From Treponema sp. (GTDB lineage: Bacteria > Spirochaetota > Spirochaetia > Treponematales > Treponemataceae): 64,000 bases of DNA. Of this stretch, positions 41,146-51,128 are shown piece after piece. How positions within the stretch are numbered: the first letter of the stretch is position 1; each line of letters begins with the position of its first letter. The position numbers and the translations under genes are program-made. Under the pieces are notes generated by a model. That model saw only the letters and a program-made list of their open reading frames with translations. It was not told the origin of the DNA and made no database searches. The stretch is from contig JAEDCN010000001.1 of the NCBI GenBank assembly GCA_016294105.1, positions 62,001 to 126,000 on the forward strand, read 5' to 3'.

Positions 41146-42393
41146 CTATCGTACCACATCCTTACGGCCAATTTTTTCCATCAGAGCCTTTCGTGCAGCC
41201 AAATAATTGGCCCACTTTTCGTTGCCTTCATTCCGTAGCTCTTGGATAAAGCCCTCGTTCAAGCGGCGAATAAGATAATTTTTGTTTTCGTCAATGTAGG
41301 TGGTAATAAGGTGAGGGGTAATGTCGGTAATCCTGAAGTCTGAATCTGCCTCATCCTTTTCCAGAACCACCTGAATCAAGTAACCATCTCCCGTGTAGTC
41401 TCGGTTTGTCTCAGGCTTGGTAAACTGAGGATTTGTTCTTTGACCAGAAATCGTGTTTCCCAAGGCATACATGGCCATGGCATGGGGAAAATCCTCATCC
41501 TGAGCCCTAAACACCTCCCATTCCTTTGCAAGATGAGGATGGTTTGCCCACACAAAGTCAACACCACTATCCAGCAGGGAACGATAAAAATTCCGTCGTA
41601 CCTGGGTAATTTCGTGAACATACTCATCCTCGCAGGTGTGGAGGGAAAGCACAAACACATCACAAGGATTTTCTTCCCGTAACTGAGCCAATTCTTGAAA
41701 CAGTGTCTTTCGTCTACTGGCAGAAGGAGCCACATAGTCAAGCTTTTGGTAGTCGGTAAAGCTGTTCAAGATTTCTGTCACCGCCACAAACAAGATTTTC
41801 CAGTCATCCTTTTCTATAAGCTGGTAGGTAAAGCCCTTGTAACCTGCAGGCTTGATTCCTGCAGCATACACACCTTCAGCCTCCTTTGACTGAAAAAAAG
41901 CCAGGGTTCTCTCCATTCCTTCAAGGCCCTGATCGTTGGTGTGATTATTGGCAAGGGAAAAAACATCAAATCCTGCATCTATGGCAGCCTGAGCATAGGG
42001 AGGCTGTACGTTAAAGGTAGGGTAGTTTTCGTAGGGTCTTCCGTCGTGAACAGGGGTTTCCAAATTTGCAAAGGTCAAGTCATCGTTTTGAATAATTTCC
42101 TCTATATCAGCATAAATCATGCTATAATCTGCCATACTGAAATTTGGGGTGTGAGCCATAATATCTCCCCCAAAGGTCAACACAAGGCAACTGGTAGCAG
42201 GAACAGCTTCCTCTGGCGGAAGAATGAGAATAGGGGAGCCATCTTCTTTTATATCATCTTCAGTACTGTCTACCTCATGGGGCATATCCTGACTACTGTC
42301 TTGAACAGGAATACTGGAACAAGAAAAGAATAAAAATACTACACCGATACAAAAAGAATAAATAAAAAATTCACGTAATCTCATAACAATCAT
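41146..42393 (-). CDS. CapA-family (poly-gamma-glutamate capsule type) lipoprotein
   Basis: 415 residues, or 412 from the ATG at 42384; neither start has a clear ribosome site. The signal sequence ends in F-F-S-C, a loose lipobox. The metallophosphoesterase-like CapA fold is seen from about 65: F-G-G-D-I-M-A-H, then A-N-L-E-T-P-V near 110, S-L-A-N-N-H-T-N-D-Q-G near 146-156 and W-A-N-H-P-H near 284. These motifs match the metal-binding residues of the family. Members are needed for poly-gamma-glutamate capsule export in Bacillus, but most, like this one, lie far from capsule genes and their substrate is unknown. It diverges from ppdK, whose promoter lies just beyond its start. Confidence 0.9.
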   Translation of the reverse strand: MIVMRLREFFIYSFCIGVVFLFFSCSSIPVQDSSQDMPHEVDSTEDDIKEDGSPILILPPEEAVPATSCLVLTFGGDIMAHTPNFSMADYSMIYADIEEIIQNDDLTFANLETPVHDGRPYENYPTFNVQPPYAQAAIDAGFDVFSLANNHTNDQGLEGMERTLAFFQSKEAEGVYAAGIKPAGYKGFTYQLIEKDDWKILFVAVTEILNSFTDYQKLDYVAPSASRRKTLFQELAQLREENPCDVFVLSLHTCEDEYVHEITQVRRNFYRSLLDSGVDFVWANHPHLAKEWEVFRAQDEDFPHAMAMYALGNTISGQRTNPQFTKPETNRDYTGDGYLIQVVLEKDEADSDFRITDITPHLITTYIDENKNYLIRRLNEGFIQELRNEGNEKWANYLAARKALMEKIGRKDVVR

Positions 42394-42405
42394 TCAATTA
42401 TAACA

Positions 42406-42434
42406 TTGACAGTAGGAATTCTTCAAGGTAAAAT
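42406..42434 (+). promoter_or_regulatory. Promoter of ppdK
   Basis: TTGACA (42406-42411), a 17-base spacer and TAAAAT (42429-42434). AAGGAG follows about 12 bases before the ATG at 42476. Confidence 0.8.
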
Positions 42435-42475
42435 AGGTAAGTTATATGAGATAAACATTAAAGGAGTATTTTTTA

Positions 42476-45136
42476 ATGGCAAACCAGAAATTTGTGTATT
42501 TCTTTGGAGCCGGCAAGGCTGATGGTGATGCCTCCATGAAAATGGAGCTCGGTGGAAAGGGAGCCAACTTGGCAGAGATGACAAGTCTTGGAATTCCTGT
42601 TCCTCCAGGGTTTACCATTTCCACAGAGGTCTGTAAACTTTTTTACGAAAATGACCGAGCATATCCTGCTGGATTGAAGGAAGAGGTTACCGCAAACCTG
42701 AAGGCTTTGGAAGATCTTATGGGCAAAAAGCTCGGTGATGCTGATGATCCATTATTGGTATCCGTTCGTTCTGGTGCTGCTATTTCTATGCCAGGAATGA
42801 TGGACACCATCTTGAATCTGGGAATGAACGACAAGGCCGCCAAGGGACTTGCTGCACGCACAGGAAACCCACGTTTTGCTTGGGACGCTTACCGTCGCTT
42901 TATCCAGATGTACGGTGACGTTGCCATGGGTGTTCCTGCAGACCACTTTGAAGATGCTATCTCCGAATTGAAGGCAAAACGTGGTGTTACCTTGGACACC
43001 GACCTTACTGCCGCCGACCTGGAAGAGCTTGTTGCTACCTACAAAGTTATTTACAAGAACGCCATTGGAAAAGAATTCCCCCAGGACCCCGTTGAGCAGC
43101 TGTGGGGCTCCATCGATGCAGTTTTCGGCTCTTGGATGAATGATCGAGCCATTAAATACCGAGCCATGAACAATATCAAGGGCTTGGCAGGAACAGCTGT
43201 AAATATCCAGTCCATGGTATTTGGTAACTTTGGAATGGATTCTGGAACTGGTGTTTGCTTTAGTCGCAATCCTTCCACTGGAGAAAACAAGTTCTACGGT
43301 GAATACTTGATGAATGCTCAGGGAGAAGACGTTGTAGCAGGTATCCGTACTCCAGAAAAAATCAGCAAGCTGGAAGCAGAAAATGCAGAAGTTTACGGAC
43401 AGCTCATTGCCATCCGTGAGTGCCTTGAAAAGCACTATCGTGACATGCAGGATATGGAATTTACCGTACAGCAGGGCAAGTTGTACATTCTGCAGACTCG
43501 TAGCGGAAAGAGAACTGGTCAGTCCGCAGTAAAATGTGCCGTAGACATGGTAGGAGAGGGACTTATCACCCGTGAAGAAGCTGTGATGCGTGTTTCTGCC
43601 GCTCATATCGACCAGCTTTTGCACCCCATGATTGATGCCGATGCTCTCAAGACTGCAAAGCAGCTTACCAAGGGCTTAAACGCTTCTCCTGGAGCTGCCT
43701 GTGGTCATATTGTATATACTGCTGATGATGCAGAAGCCTGGGTGCGGGAAGGGAAGAAGGTTGTTCTTGTTCGTAAGGAAACAAGCCCAGAGGACATTTC
43801 TGGAATGGCCTGTTCAGAAGGTATCCTTACCTCCACAGGTGGTATGACAAGCCACGCCGCCGTTGTTGCTCGTGGTATGGGAACTCCCTGTGTTTGTGGA
43901 GCCCAGGAAGTTGTAGTAAACGGCAAGAATGTAACCATTGGTGAAAAGACCTTTACCGAGGGCGACTTCATCACCATCGACGGAACCACTGGATGTGTAT
44001 ACGAAGGTGAGCTACCACTGAAGGAAGCTGCTATTTCTGCTGAATTAAACACCTTCTTGGGATGGTGTGACGAGGTTTGTGAGGCTTCTCAGCGTGGCTC
44101 CCTCAAGGGATTTAACGTTCGAGCCAATGCAGACCAGCCTCAGGATGCAGCCCAGGCATTTACCTTTGGTGCCAAGGGAATCGGTTTGTGTCGCACAGAG
44201 CACATGTTCTTTGATCGTGAAAAACTGATTCACTTCCGTGCCATGATTGTTTCTGACACAGAAGCCCAGCGCAAGCGTGCATTGGACAACATCCTGCCAT
44301 TGCAGCAGAAGGACTTTACCGGAATCCTTGAGGCCATGAATGGTCGCCCTGTAACAATCCGCTTGCTGGATCCACCCTTGCACGAGTTCATTCCTCATAC
44401 CCGTGCAGAAAAAGACGAGCTGGCAGACTTCATGAAGCTGAACGCTGACCAGCTTACTGTAAAGCTGGACAAGCTTCACGAAATGAACCCCATGTTGGGT
44501 CACCGTGGATGCCGTTTGGGAATCACCTATCCAGAAATCTACGACATGCAGGTAGAAGCTATTGCTCGTGCCGCCGCCGATTGTATTGCACGAAAGATTC
44601 CTGTTAAGCCTGAAATCATGATTCCAATTGTCTGTGATGTAAAGGAATTGTCCATTCTCCGTGGCCGTGCAGAGGCTGTTATTGCAAAGGTATTTGCAGA
44701 CAATCCTGCCGCTGCAAAGGACATCCTCATCGGTTCCATGATTGAAGTTCCTCGTGCCGCTCTCCAGGCTGCAAAGCTTGCCGAGTATGCCGACTTCTTC
44801 AGCTTTGGTACCAATGACCTTACCCAGATGACCTTTGCCTTTAGCCGCGACGATGCCGTTAAGTTCCTTCCTTCATATCTTGACCAGGAAGTATTTGAAA
44901 CAGATCCCTTCAAAACACTGGACGAAACTGGCGTTGGTGAATTGGTAAATATTGCTCGTGAGCGCTCTCGTTCCGTTAAGAACGACATTAAGCTGGGTAT
45001 CTGCGGTGAGCATGGTGGAGATCCCGACACCATCGACTTCTGCTATAGAGCTGGATTGAACTACGTATCCTGCTCTCCATACCGAGTACCAGCCGCTCGA
45101 TTGGCTGCAGCTCAGGCTGTTGTCAAGAATAAGTAA
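42476..45136 (+). CDS. ppdK: Pyruvate, phosphate dikinase
   Basis: 886 residues, standard length. The enzyme interconverts pyruvate, ATP and phosphate with phosphoenolpyruvate, AMP and diphosphate; in anaerobes it often runs toward pyruvate to gain ATP. The N-terminal ATP-grasp part begins K-F-V-Y-F-F-G and includes G-G-K-G-A-N-L. The phosphohistidine is His460 in G-G-M-T-S-H-A-A-V. The C-terminal PEP/pyruvate barrel has G-L-C-R-T-E-H-M-F near 565 and G-T-N-D-L-T-Q-M near 780. Strong codon bias and a near-consensus promoter suggest high expression. It is a single-gene unit with its own terminator. Confidence 0.97.
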   Translation: MANQKFVYFFGAGKADGDASMKMELGGKGANLAEMTSLGIPVPPGFTISTEVCKLFYENDRAYPAGLKEEVTANLKALEDLMGKKLGDADDPLLVSVRSGAAISMPGMMDTILNLGMNDKAAKGLAARTGNPRFAWDAYRRFIQMYGDVAMGVPADHFEDAISELKAKRGVTLDTDLTAADLEELVATYKVIYKNAIGKEFPQDPVEQLWGSIDAVFGSWMNDRAIKYRAMNNIKGLAGTAVNIQSMVFGNFGMDSGTGVCFSRNPSTGENKFYGEYLMNAQGEDVVAGIRTPEKISKLEAENAEVYGQLIAIRECLEKHYRDMQDMEFTVQQGKLYILQTRSGKRTGQSAVKCAVDMVGEGLITREEAVMRVSAAHIDQLLHPMIDADALKTAKQLTKGLNASPGAACGHIVYTADDAEAWVREGKKVVLVRKETSPEDISGMACSEGILTSTGGMTSHAAVVARGMGTPCVCGAQEVVVNGKNVTIGEKTFTEGDFITIDGTTGCVYEGELPLKEAAISAELNTFLGWCDEVCEASQRGSLKGFNVRANADQPQDAAQAFTFGAKGIGLCRTEHMFFDREKLIHFRAMIVSDTEAQRKRALDNILPLQQKDFTGILEAMNGRPVTIRLLDPPLHEFIPHTRAEKDELADFMKLNADQLTVKLDKLHEMNPMLGHRGCRLGITYPEIYDMQVEAIARAAADCIARKIPVKPEIMIPIVCDVKELSILRGRAEAVIAKVFADNPAAAKDILIGSMIEVPRAALQAAKLAEYADFFSFGTNDLTQMTFAFSRDDAVKFLPSYLDQEVFETDPFKTLDETGVGELVNIARERSRSVKNDIKLGICGEHGGDPDTIDFCYRAGLNYVSCSPYRVPAARLAAAQAVVKNK

Positions 45137-45147
45137 TTGTAACTGAC

Positions 45148-45185
45148 AAAGGAGGGAAGTTCACAGCTTCCCTCCTTCTTTTATT
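45148..45185 (+). terminator. Terminator after ppdK
   Basis: GGAGGGAAG (45151-45159) pairs exactly with 45167-45175, extended by AA/TT, then TTCTTTTATT. Confidence 0.92.
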
Positions 45186-45208
45186 CCTTTCGTAAAACTT
45201 ACAAGCTC

Positions 45209-45349
45209 ATGCAAAAGGAAAATCCCAGAGGACTTATTGTTCCCGTGCAATTCTTTGAAAGAGAAGGCTTTAGCCAAAAAGAATTAACCCAGGGAACTAA
45301 AAATCCAATGGCAGGGTGTAAAAAAATGAATCGACAAAAGGGAATCTAA
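45209..45349 (+). pseudogene. Possible remnant of a GNAT acetyltransferase C-terminus
   Basis: The 326-base gap 45137-45462 holds the ppdK terminator, then this short frame of 46 codons, then A/T-rich sequence where I see nothing more. The frame stays open back to the terminator. Its translation includes V-P-V-Q-F-F-E-R-E-G-F, which resembles the F-Y-E-x-x-G-F strand-helix near the end of GNAT acetyltransferases. There is no ribosome site and the N-terminal two-thirds of the fold is missing. A chance frame cannot be ruled out. Confidence 0.35.
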
Positions 45350-45462
45350 AACCACCGTATCCTTTATGCCACGATTAACAAAGAGAAGCGAAATAGTAAA
45401 TAACTTCTTATAATGTATATTCTGTCTACCAATATATAAATTTAAACAAAACTCTACTTTTT

Positions 45463-46782
45463 CTAACTAAACACAAACTCACTTTCCTGATGAAAGTTAA
45501 TACTCATCAAGATGCCAATACAAATCATGCCAGTCCACAGAGAGGATCCACCGTAGGAAAGAAACACCAAGGGAATTCCTGTAATGGGCATGATTCCCAT
45601 AACCATGCCAACATTTACGATAAAGTGAAAGAAAAACATGGCAAGGATTCCAGAAGCCACATAGTAGCCAAACAAATGCTTTGTGGTCTTGATGATAGAT
45701 ATGATACGAAACAAAATAACCAAATACAGCACGAATACAACACAGCCACCAACAAATCCCCATTCCTCAGAGAGAATACTGAAGATAAAGTCGGTGCTCT
45801 GCTGGGGCAAAAATCGTAGGTGGCTCTGAATACCTTGTAAGAAACCCTGCCCCAGCATATTACCAGAACCGATAGCGATTTTTGACTGGATAATGTTCCA
45901 CCCTGCTCCAAGTGGATCACTTTCTGGATCAATAAAGATGATGAGACGCTGTATCTGATATGGCTTCAGTACCTTACCAGCAGCAATGGACATAACCAAT
46001 GCCACCGTGGTGATTCCAAAGCAATAGGCAATCCAATAGTAATATTTGCTTTTAAACAGCATGTATCCAACAATACCAATCAAGGAGATGGTTCCTGCCG
46101 CTGCAATGATAACTAAACGAAGCCACTGGTTTGTTAGCACCTTTAGAATGGGAATACTTCGCTGCAGGATTTCAGATTCCCACACTGGAAGCACGGTACA
46201 GACTACAGTTAAAACTCCCGTTAAAATCACCATAAACAGGTAACGAGAAGGAATTCCTGCCATAAAGCACATGACCAAGAAAATGGGAATATAAACACTA
46301 GCTGTTCCCAAGTCTGGCTGCAAAAGAATCAGCATCAAGGGAACACCCATAATACACAGGGATGTTATAAATCTTTTTCGATCCGAAACCTTGTCAGTCC
46401 GCTCAAAATACCATGCCAAAAAGAAAATATAGATAATCTTTGCGAATTCCGAAGGCTGAACACCAAGATTTCCCAATCCTAGCCAGCTTCTTGCTCCATT
46501 TACAACCTTACCAAACAAGCCTGTGTACAAGAGTACCAGCACCATACCAATAAAAAGCTTGGGAGCCTGCTTTACCAGTTTGCGGTAGTCAAGGATGGCA
46601 GCAGTAGCCATAAGAATAAGACCTGTGGCACCGAATATTATTTGTCGGATATATTCCCGTGATACAGAGATTCCTGCAGAGTTTACACTTGAAGAATAGA
46701 TAAACACCACACCTATTGTTATGAGCAACATCATGGTAACCAAGAGAATCAAGTCAAACAACTCAAATATACGTAGCTTCAT
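45463..46782 (-). CDS. rodA: Peptidoglycan glycosyltransferase RodA
   Basis: 439 residues with about ten membrane helices. It is a SEDS-family polymerase that builds glycan strands for side-wall growth together with PBP2. The SEDS signatures are present: N-G-A-R-S-W near 95-100, Q-P-S-E-F-A-K near 108-114, L-Q-P-D-L-G-T-A near 155-162 with the catalytic Asp, and G-I-P-L-V-F-L-S-Y-G-G-S near the end. The central region between helices 7 and 8 is longer than in E. coli RodA. It follows mrdA by seven bases and is the last gene of the shape operon. Confidence 0.95.
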   Translation of the reverse strand: MKLRIFELFDLILLVTMMLLITIGVVFIYSSSVNSAGISVSREYIRQIIFGATGLILMATAAILDYRKLVKQAPKLFIGMVLVLLYTGLFGKVVNGARSWLGLGNLGVQPSEFAKIIYIFFLAWYFERTDKVSDRKRFITSLCIMGVPLMLILLQPDLGTASVYIPIFLVMCFMAGIPSRYLFMVILTGVLTVVCTVLPVWESEILQRSIPILKVLTNQWLRLVIIAAAGTISLIGIVGYMLFKSKYYYWIAYCFGITTVALVMSIAAGKVLKPYQIQRLIIFIDPESDPLGAGWNIIQSKIAIGSGNMLGQGFLQGIQSHLRFLPQQSTDFIFSILSEEWGFVGGCVVFVLYLVILFRIISIIKTTKHLFGYYVASGILAMFFFHFIVNVGMVMGIMPITGIPLVFLSYGGSSLWTGMICIGILMSINFHQESEFVFS

Positions 46783-46789
46783 TCCGTGC

Positions 46790-48670
46790 CTACTCCTGTC
46801 TTCCTACAGGTCGAGTCAAATAGCGGAATCCAAGGGCATCAACAGCTTGATCATAATCCTGATTAGCAAAAATTCCCTGCATGATGATGTTGGTGGCATA
46901 AGGTGCCCACCACTCCCAAGTATTCACTGCTTCTACCAGCACCACCGTCACAATTGTATCCTCTGGTGGTCCATCGTAGGGCGCATAAGCCACAAACCAA
47001 GAGTGCCATTGGTTCTTATACTGAGCCACCTCAGCTGTACCTGATTTTCCAGCAATCTGAACCGTCTTGTTCTTCAAGGGGAATAGTACCGTTCCGTCAG
47101 TTACCGTATGACGCATGGCTTCCTTCACGGTTCGCCACACAGACGTATCAATTGAAGATTCATGCAAAACCTCAGGCTCAACTGTTGAAATCACCTCACC
47201 ACTGGCTGGATCACGAATTTCCTTTAAAACATGGGGCTTGTAAATGACACCCTCGTTCACCACCATGGCAATGGCATTTGCCATGTGCAAGGGCGTAACC
47301 GTGGTGTATCCCTGACCAATGGCGGCACTCAAGGTATCTCCACCAAGCCATTTTTCGTGGTATCGTCGTTCCTTCCACTGGGCCGTGGGAATAAATCCTG
47401 CAGAATGACTTGGAAGATCAATTTCTAGGGAACGTCCAAGCCCAAATTCCTGGGCATAGGAAGCAATCATATCAATACCAATAAAGTCACGACCAAGAGT
47501 CCAGTAATAGACGTTGCAGGATTGAGCCAAGGCATTCTTCAAGTCCATATAGCCATGGCCTGGAGTTCCAATATGACAACGGAAGGTTCTGTCACCATAA
47601 CGAATGGAACCAGTACACTCCACCTTTTTTTCAGCTGGCATGGACTGTTCTGCCAGCATGGCAGCTGACATAATCACCTTAAAGGTAGAAGCTGGTGGAT
47701 AGGCTGCATTTATGGCGCGGTTCAACAATGGATTGTTGGAAGCATTCACCATACGAGCATATTCTTGGGACGCATTTTCGGAGCTAAACAGGTTGGAGTC
47801 AAAATATGGATAAGAAACCATGGCAAGAATCTCACCAGTGGCAGGCTTCAGCACTACCGCAGCCCCTACTCGCTCTCCTAGAGCCTTTTCTGTCAGGGTT
47901 TGAATGTTTGTATCAATGGTCAGAACAAGATTTTTTCCCATCTCAGGATTAATCACCGTTAAAGCATCGGACAAAAGCCTTCCACGAACGTCTACTGTGG
48001 TGGATTCTCGTCCTGGAACTCCCTGCAAAATGGAGTCATATTGCTTTTCAATACCAGTTTTTCCAATAATGCTAGTATTGGTGTATCCCTGATTGTACAT
48101 TACCTTCAATTCTTCTCTAGTAATGTCACCTACATATCCTAAAATGTGGGACATGGAACCAGTCTGCACGTAGCTTCTCAGGGGTTTTGAACGCCAAGAA
48201 ACTCCCGGCAAATCATTTTTATTTTCCGCAATGTCAGAAACCACAGAAAAAGGCACATTAGACTTAACCTCTATGGCAGAATAAGAACTGCGTTGATTAG
48301 AGGGAATCTTGGCATCAATTTGCTTTTTATCAATCTGCAGAATATCCGCCAGCTTTGCAGCCACGGTATCGTACTTTCCTGAAGGAATCTCACCAGGAAT
48401 TAAATCCACAGCAAAGGAATCTGTATTAACCACCATGGGAACAGTGGCATTTCTATCGTAAATTTCACCACGCTGGGCGGGAATAGTCTTTACACGGCTC
48501 GAAATATCCTCTGATTGCTGCCGATACTGAGCGCCTTCCAAAACCTGCATGGAAAACAGCTTCATGGTATAGATAACAAAGGAACCCAGGATAATCAACA
48601 CCAGTACCACCAGTTTGCTATCCCGTTTTAATGAAACTCCCGACTTTGACTTTAAATCATTTACTTTCAT
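46790..48670 (-). CDS. mrdA: Penicillin-binding protein 2 (transpeptidase)
   Basis: 626 residues. One N-terminal membrane helix (about 20-42), a pedestal domain (about 50-250) and a transpeptidase domain follow. Catalytic motifs are S328-T-F-K331, S-C-N near 390, and K-S-G-T near 540-543, all intact. It cross-links side-wall peptidoglycan with RodA. The pedestal has R-G-E-I-Y-D-R-N near 55-62, the conserved PBP2 segment. The ATG shares one base with the mreD stop, so the two are coupled. Confidence 0.96.
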   Translation of the reverse strand: MKVNDLKSKSGVSLKRDSKLVVLVLIILGSFVIYTMKLFSMQVLEGAQYRQQSEDISSRVKTIPAQRGEIYDRNATVPMVVNTDSFAVDLIPGEIPSGKYDTVAAKLADILQIDKKQIDAKIPSNQRSSYSAIEVKSNVPFSVVSDIAENKNDLPGVSWRSKPLRSYVQTGSMSHILGYVGDITREELKVMYNQGYTNTSIIGKTGIEKQYDSILQGVPGRESTTVDVRGRLLSDALTVINPEMGKNLVLTIDTNIQTLTEKALGERVGAAVVLKPATGEILAMVSYPYFDSNLFSSENASQEYARMVNASNNPLLNRAINAAYPPASTFKVIMSAAMLAEQSMPAEKKVECTGSIRYGDRTFRCHIGTPGHGYMDLKNALAQSCNVYYWTLGRDFIGIDMIASYAQEFGLGRSLEIDLPSHSAGFIPTAQWKERRYHEKWLGGDTLSAAIGQGYTTVTPLHMANAIAMVVNEGVIYKPHVLKEIRDPASGEVISTVEPEVLHESSIDTSVWRTVKEAMRHTVTDGTVLFPLKNKTVQIAGKSGTAEVAQYKNQWHSWFVAYAPYDGPPEDTIVTVVLVEAVNTWEWWAPYATNIIMQGIFANQDYDQAVDALGFRYLTRPVGRQE

Positions 48671-49179
48671 CAGCGGGAAATCTCCTTGTCACTAATCAAA
48701 AATGAAGAAAAAAGTGAAAGGAAAGCAAATACCAAAGGTGCAAGAATCACATTGAACAACAATTCCATTCCAAAGGAAGCGGAAAACAAATCATAGGTAA
48801 TCACTCCGTTAGGGAAAAAGAAGGAAATAAAGCCAATGATAATAGCCTTTGCAATGGTGGCAATAAGTGCCAACATTGCGGGAATCATAATTTTAGAAAT
48901 ATTCAGCACATCGTGGAACAGGCCTGCAAAAAAACCCAAAAGTGTACGTAAAAGGCAGTTCAAGCCCAAGGGTGCTGCAGTCAAAAAATCCAACAAAAGA
49001 CCAGATACAAAGCCTGTGGCCTCACCAGTCAAAGAACCGTTTTGTACAGAAATGTAGAGTACCACCAACAGCAATAAATCTGGCACCACGGGAAGAAACA
49101 CCACGTTGGACAACAATGCTGTTTCCAAAAGGGCACAAACCAGCAAAATGACAAAAATAACTAGTGGCTTACGAATCAT
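48670..49179 (-). CDS. mreD: Rod-shape membrane protein MreD
   Basis: 169 residues with five hydrophobic segments, the usual MreD size and layout. It belongs to the elongasome and links MreC to the inner membrane. The V-x-P-D-L-L-L motif near 31-37 and the short polar loop Q-N-G-S-L-T-G-E-A-x-G-F near 46-57 match the family. The start overlaps the mreC stop by four bases. Assignment rests partly on its place between mreC and mrdA. Confidence 0.92.
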   Translation of the reverse strand: MIRKPLVIFVILLVCALLETALLSNVVFLPVVPDLLLLVVLYISVQNGSLTGEATGFVSGLLLDFLTAAPLGLNCLLRTLLGFFAGLFHDVLNISKIMIPAMLALIATIAKAIIIGFISFFFPNGVITYDLFSASFGMELLFNVILAPLVFAFLSLFSSFLISDKEISR

Positions 49180-50060
49180 TTTGTAGTCTCCTCCCCTGTT
49201 TCTGCCTCTGGGTTCAGCTCCTTCATGTCCACAACAATAACTGTCTCCAAGCGACCAAAATCAAGGACAGATGTCAGCTCAATGTTCAAGGAGGAATCAT
49301 AATCCTGTACGGTTATAGTAGAAATATAGCCGATAGGAATATCCTTCAAGAAATTCTCATTTTCTCCAGAGGTAACCACCAAATCACCGTACTGCAAGTC
49401 AGGAAGCACTCGTTTTTTGATATACTTCATGGAAAGAGGACTATCCTCCCAGCCCAATCCGCTTACAAGTCCCACGTCTCTAGTATTTTGGATACGAGCA
49501 GAAACATTGCAATCATAATCATAAACGGGCATAACCATACTAGTGGTGTAGCCCACCTGCAATACCTTTCCCACCAGTCCAATGGTACCATTTTGAATTG
49601 CAATCACCGGCATATTCTTTTTGATACCCTGACGGCTACCCTTGTCTATGGTGATAAAGGAATATTGATTGTTTGGATCCCGACCAATAATCTGGGCAGG
49701 ATGACTTTTATATTCAAACTGGGTGGTAAAATCCAGTTGCTCCCTCAATCGCTCATTTTCCCGCCGAATTTCTGCATTGCTTTGCTGCATGTATTCGTAG
49801 TTTTCCAGCCGCTGGGTAAGCCGTTGATACTCCTCCCGCAGCACACGGATTTCCTGTACCGCAGATACAACACCGGTAACGCTGGAATATACCGTCCGAG
49901 TGCCTTTTTGTAGGGCAGACAAAGCAGAAAATCCCACCGTCTTAAAGTTCACAATGAACCCACCAGTGGATAAAGCCAGCATAATGCTCGAAATGAGCAA
50001 AAGCAAAACCAATACAAAAAGAGAAGGTTTGAGAAGAAATTGAGGTTTCCGCAATGCCAT
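49176..50060 (-). CDS. mreC: Rod-shape protein MreC
   Basis: 294 residues. One membrane helix (about 13-32) is followed by a coiled coil (about 65-105, rich in Glu, Arg and Leu) and then two beta-barrel domains in the periplasm with I-G-R-D-P, I-D-K-G-S-R-Q-G-I and P-V near 130-160. MreC scaffolds PBP2 and RodA. The end is acidic (E-A-E-T-G-E-E). It follows mreB by eight bases. Confidence 0.95.
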   Translation of the reverse strand: MALRKPQFLLKPSLFVLVLLLLISSIMLALSTGGFIVNFKTVGFSALSALQKGTRTVYSSVTGVVSAVQEIRVLREEYQRLTQRLENYEYMQQSNAEIRRENERLREQLDFTTQFEYKSHPAQIIGRDPNNQYSFITIDKGSRQGIKKNMPVIAIQNGTIGLVGKVLQVGYTTSMVMPVYDYDCNVSARIQNTRDVGLVSGLGWEDSPLSMKYIKKRVLPDLQYGDLVVTSGENENFLKDIPIGYISTITVQDYDSSLNIELTSVLDFGRLETVIVVDMKELNPEAETGEETTK

Positions 50061-50068
50061 GAAACCAC

Positions 50069-51106
50069 CTAGTTGTTCAAGTTATCGTAGATACTTCTGT
50101 CAGAGGAAATATCCCTGAACAATTCAAAGGCCTTTCCAGCACCGATGGCGACACATTCTTGAGGGTTATCCACCAACAAAACTGGTACACCAGTTTCCTT
50201 GGAAATAAGCTTTGGTAAGCCCTTCAGCAAGGAACCACCACCAGTCATTACGATTCCGTTTTCAATAATATCAGCAGAAAGCTCTGGTGGAGTCTGTCCC
50301 AAGGTTCGCTTAATTACTTCAACAATCTGGGTTACAGGATCCTTCAAAGCCTCTCGAACCTCTACAGAGTCAATTTCAAGACGACGAGGAAGACCAGTAA
50401 TGGCATCGGTTCCCTTGATTTCCATCTTTTCAATGCTCTTGTCGGCAGCAGCGTTTCCAATCTCAATTTTTAGCCGTTCTGCAGTCTGTTGACCAATAAT
50501 CAGGTTATGGACACTGCGAACATGCTTAACAATAGACTCGTCAAACTCATCTCCACCAAGGCGGATAGCATTGGTAACAACCATACCACCCAAGGAGATT
50601 ACAGACACTTCTGTTGTTCCACCACCGATGTCACATACCATGTGACCTTCTGGCTCGTCAATGGGAATCTGAGCACCAATTGCAGAGGCCAAGGACTCAG
50701 CGATACATTCAACTTCCTTGGCACCAGCCTTAACAGCAGCCTCTTCTACAGCGTGCTTTTCCACTTCTGTAATACAAGTGGGAATACCAATCTTCATTCT
50801 GGTAGATTTGAACACCTGGTGACGAGGAACAATCTTGGAGATAAAGTAACGAATCATCTTCTCTGTACTGGCCATATCTGCAATAACACCATCCTTCAAG
50901 GGACGGATTGCAGTGATGGTTTCTGGAGTCTTCCAAAGCATACGCTTAGCTTCGGCACCTACAGCTACAACACGGTTTGTACCACGCTCCACAGCCACAA
51001 CAGAGGGCTCATTTACTACAATGCCCTTTCCACGTACATAAATCAAAGTATTACAAGTACCCAAGTCAATTCCAATATCTGTGGAAAACTTATCAAAAAA
51101 CGCCAT
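50069..51106 (-). CDS. mreB: Actin-like rod-shape protein MreB
   Basis: 345 residues, standard. MreB forms membrane filaments that guide side-wall synthesis. The actin-fold phosphate loops are seen: D-L-G-T-C-N-T near 15-21 and D-I-G-G-G-T-T-E near 165-172, with T-G-G-G-S-L-L-K-G near 291-299. AGGAG seven bases upstream sets the start. It heads mreB-mreC-mreD-mrdA-rodA and is preceded by the TPR gene with a gap of 22 bases. Confidence 0.97.
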   Translation of the reverse strand: MAFFDKFSTDIGIDLGTCNTLIYVRGKGIVVNEPSVVAVERGTNRVVAVGAEAKRMLWKTPETITAIRPLKDGVIADMASTEKMIRYFISKIVPRHQVFKSTRMKIGIPTCITEVEKHAVEEAAVKAGAKEVECIAESLASAIGAQIPIDEPEGHMVCDIGGGTTEVSVISLGGMVVTNAIRLGGDEFDESIVKHVRSVHNLIIGQQTAERLKIEIGNAAADKSIEKMEIKGTDAITGLPRRLEIDSVEVREALKDPVTQIVEVIKRTLGQTPPELSADIIENGIVMTGGGSLLKGLPKLISKETGVPVLLVDNPQECVAIGAGKAFELFRDISSDRSIYDNLNN

Positions 51107-51128
51107 ATATTTTCTCCTATCTTAGTTA

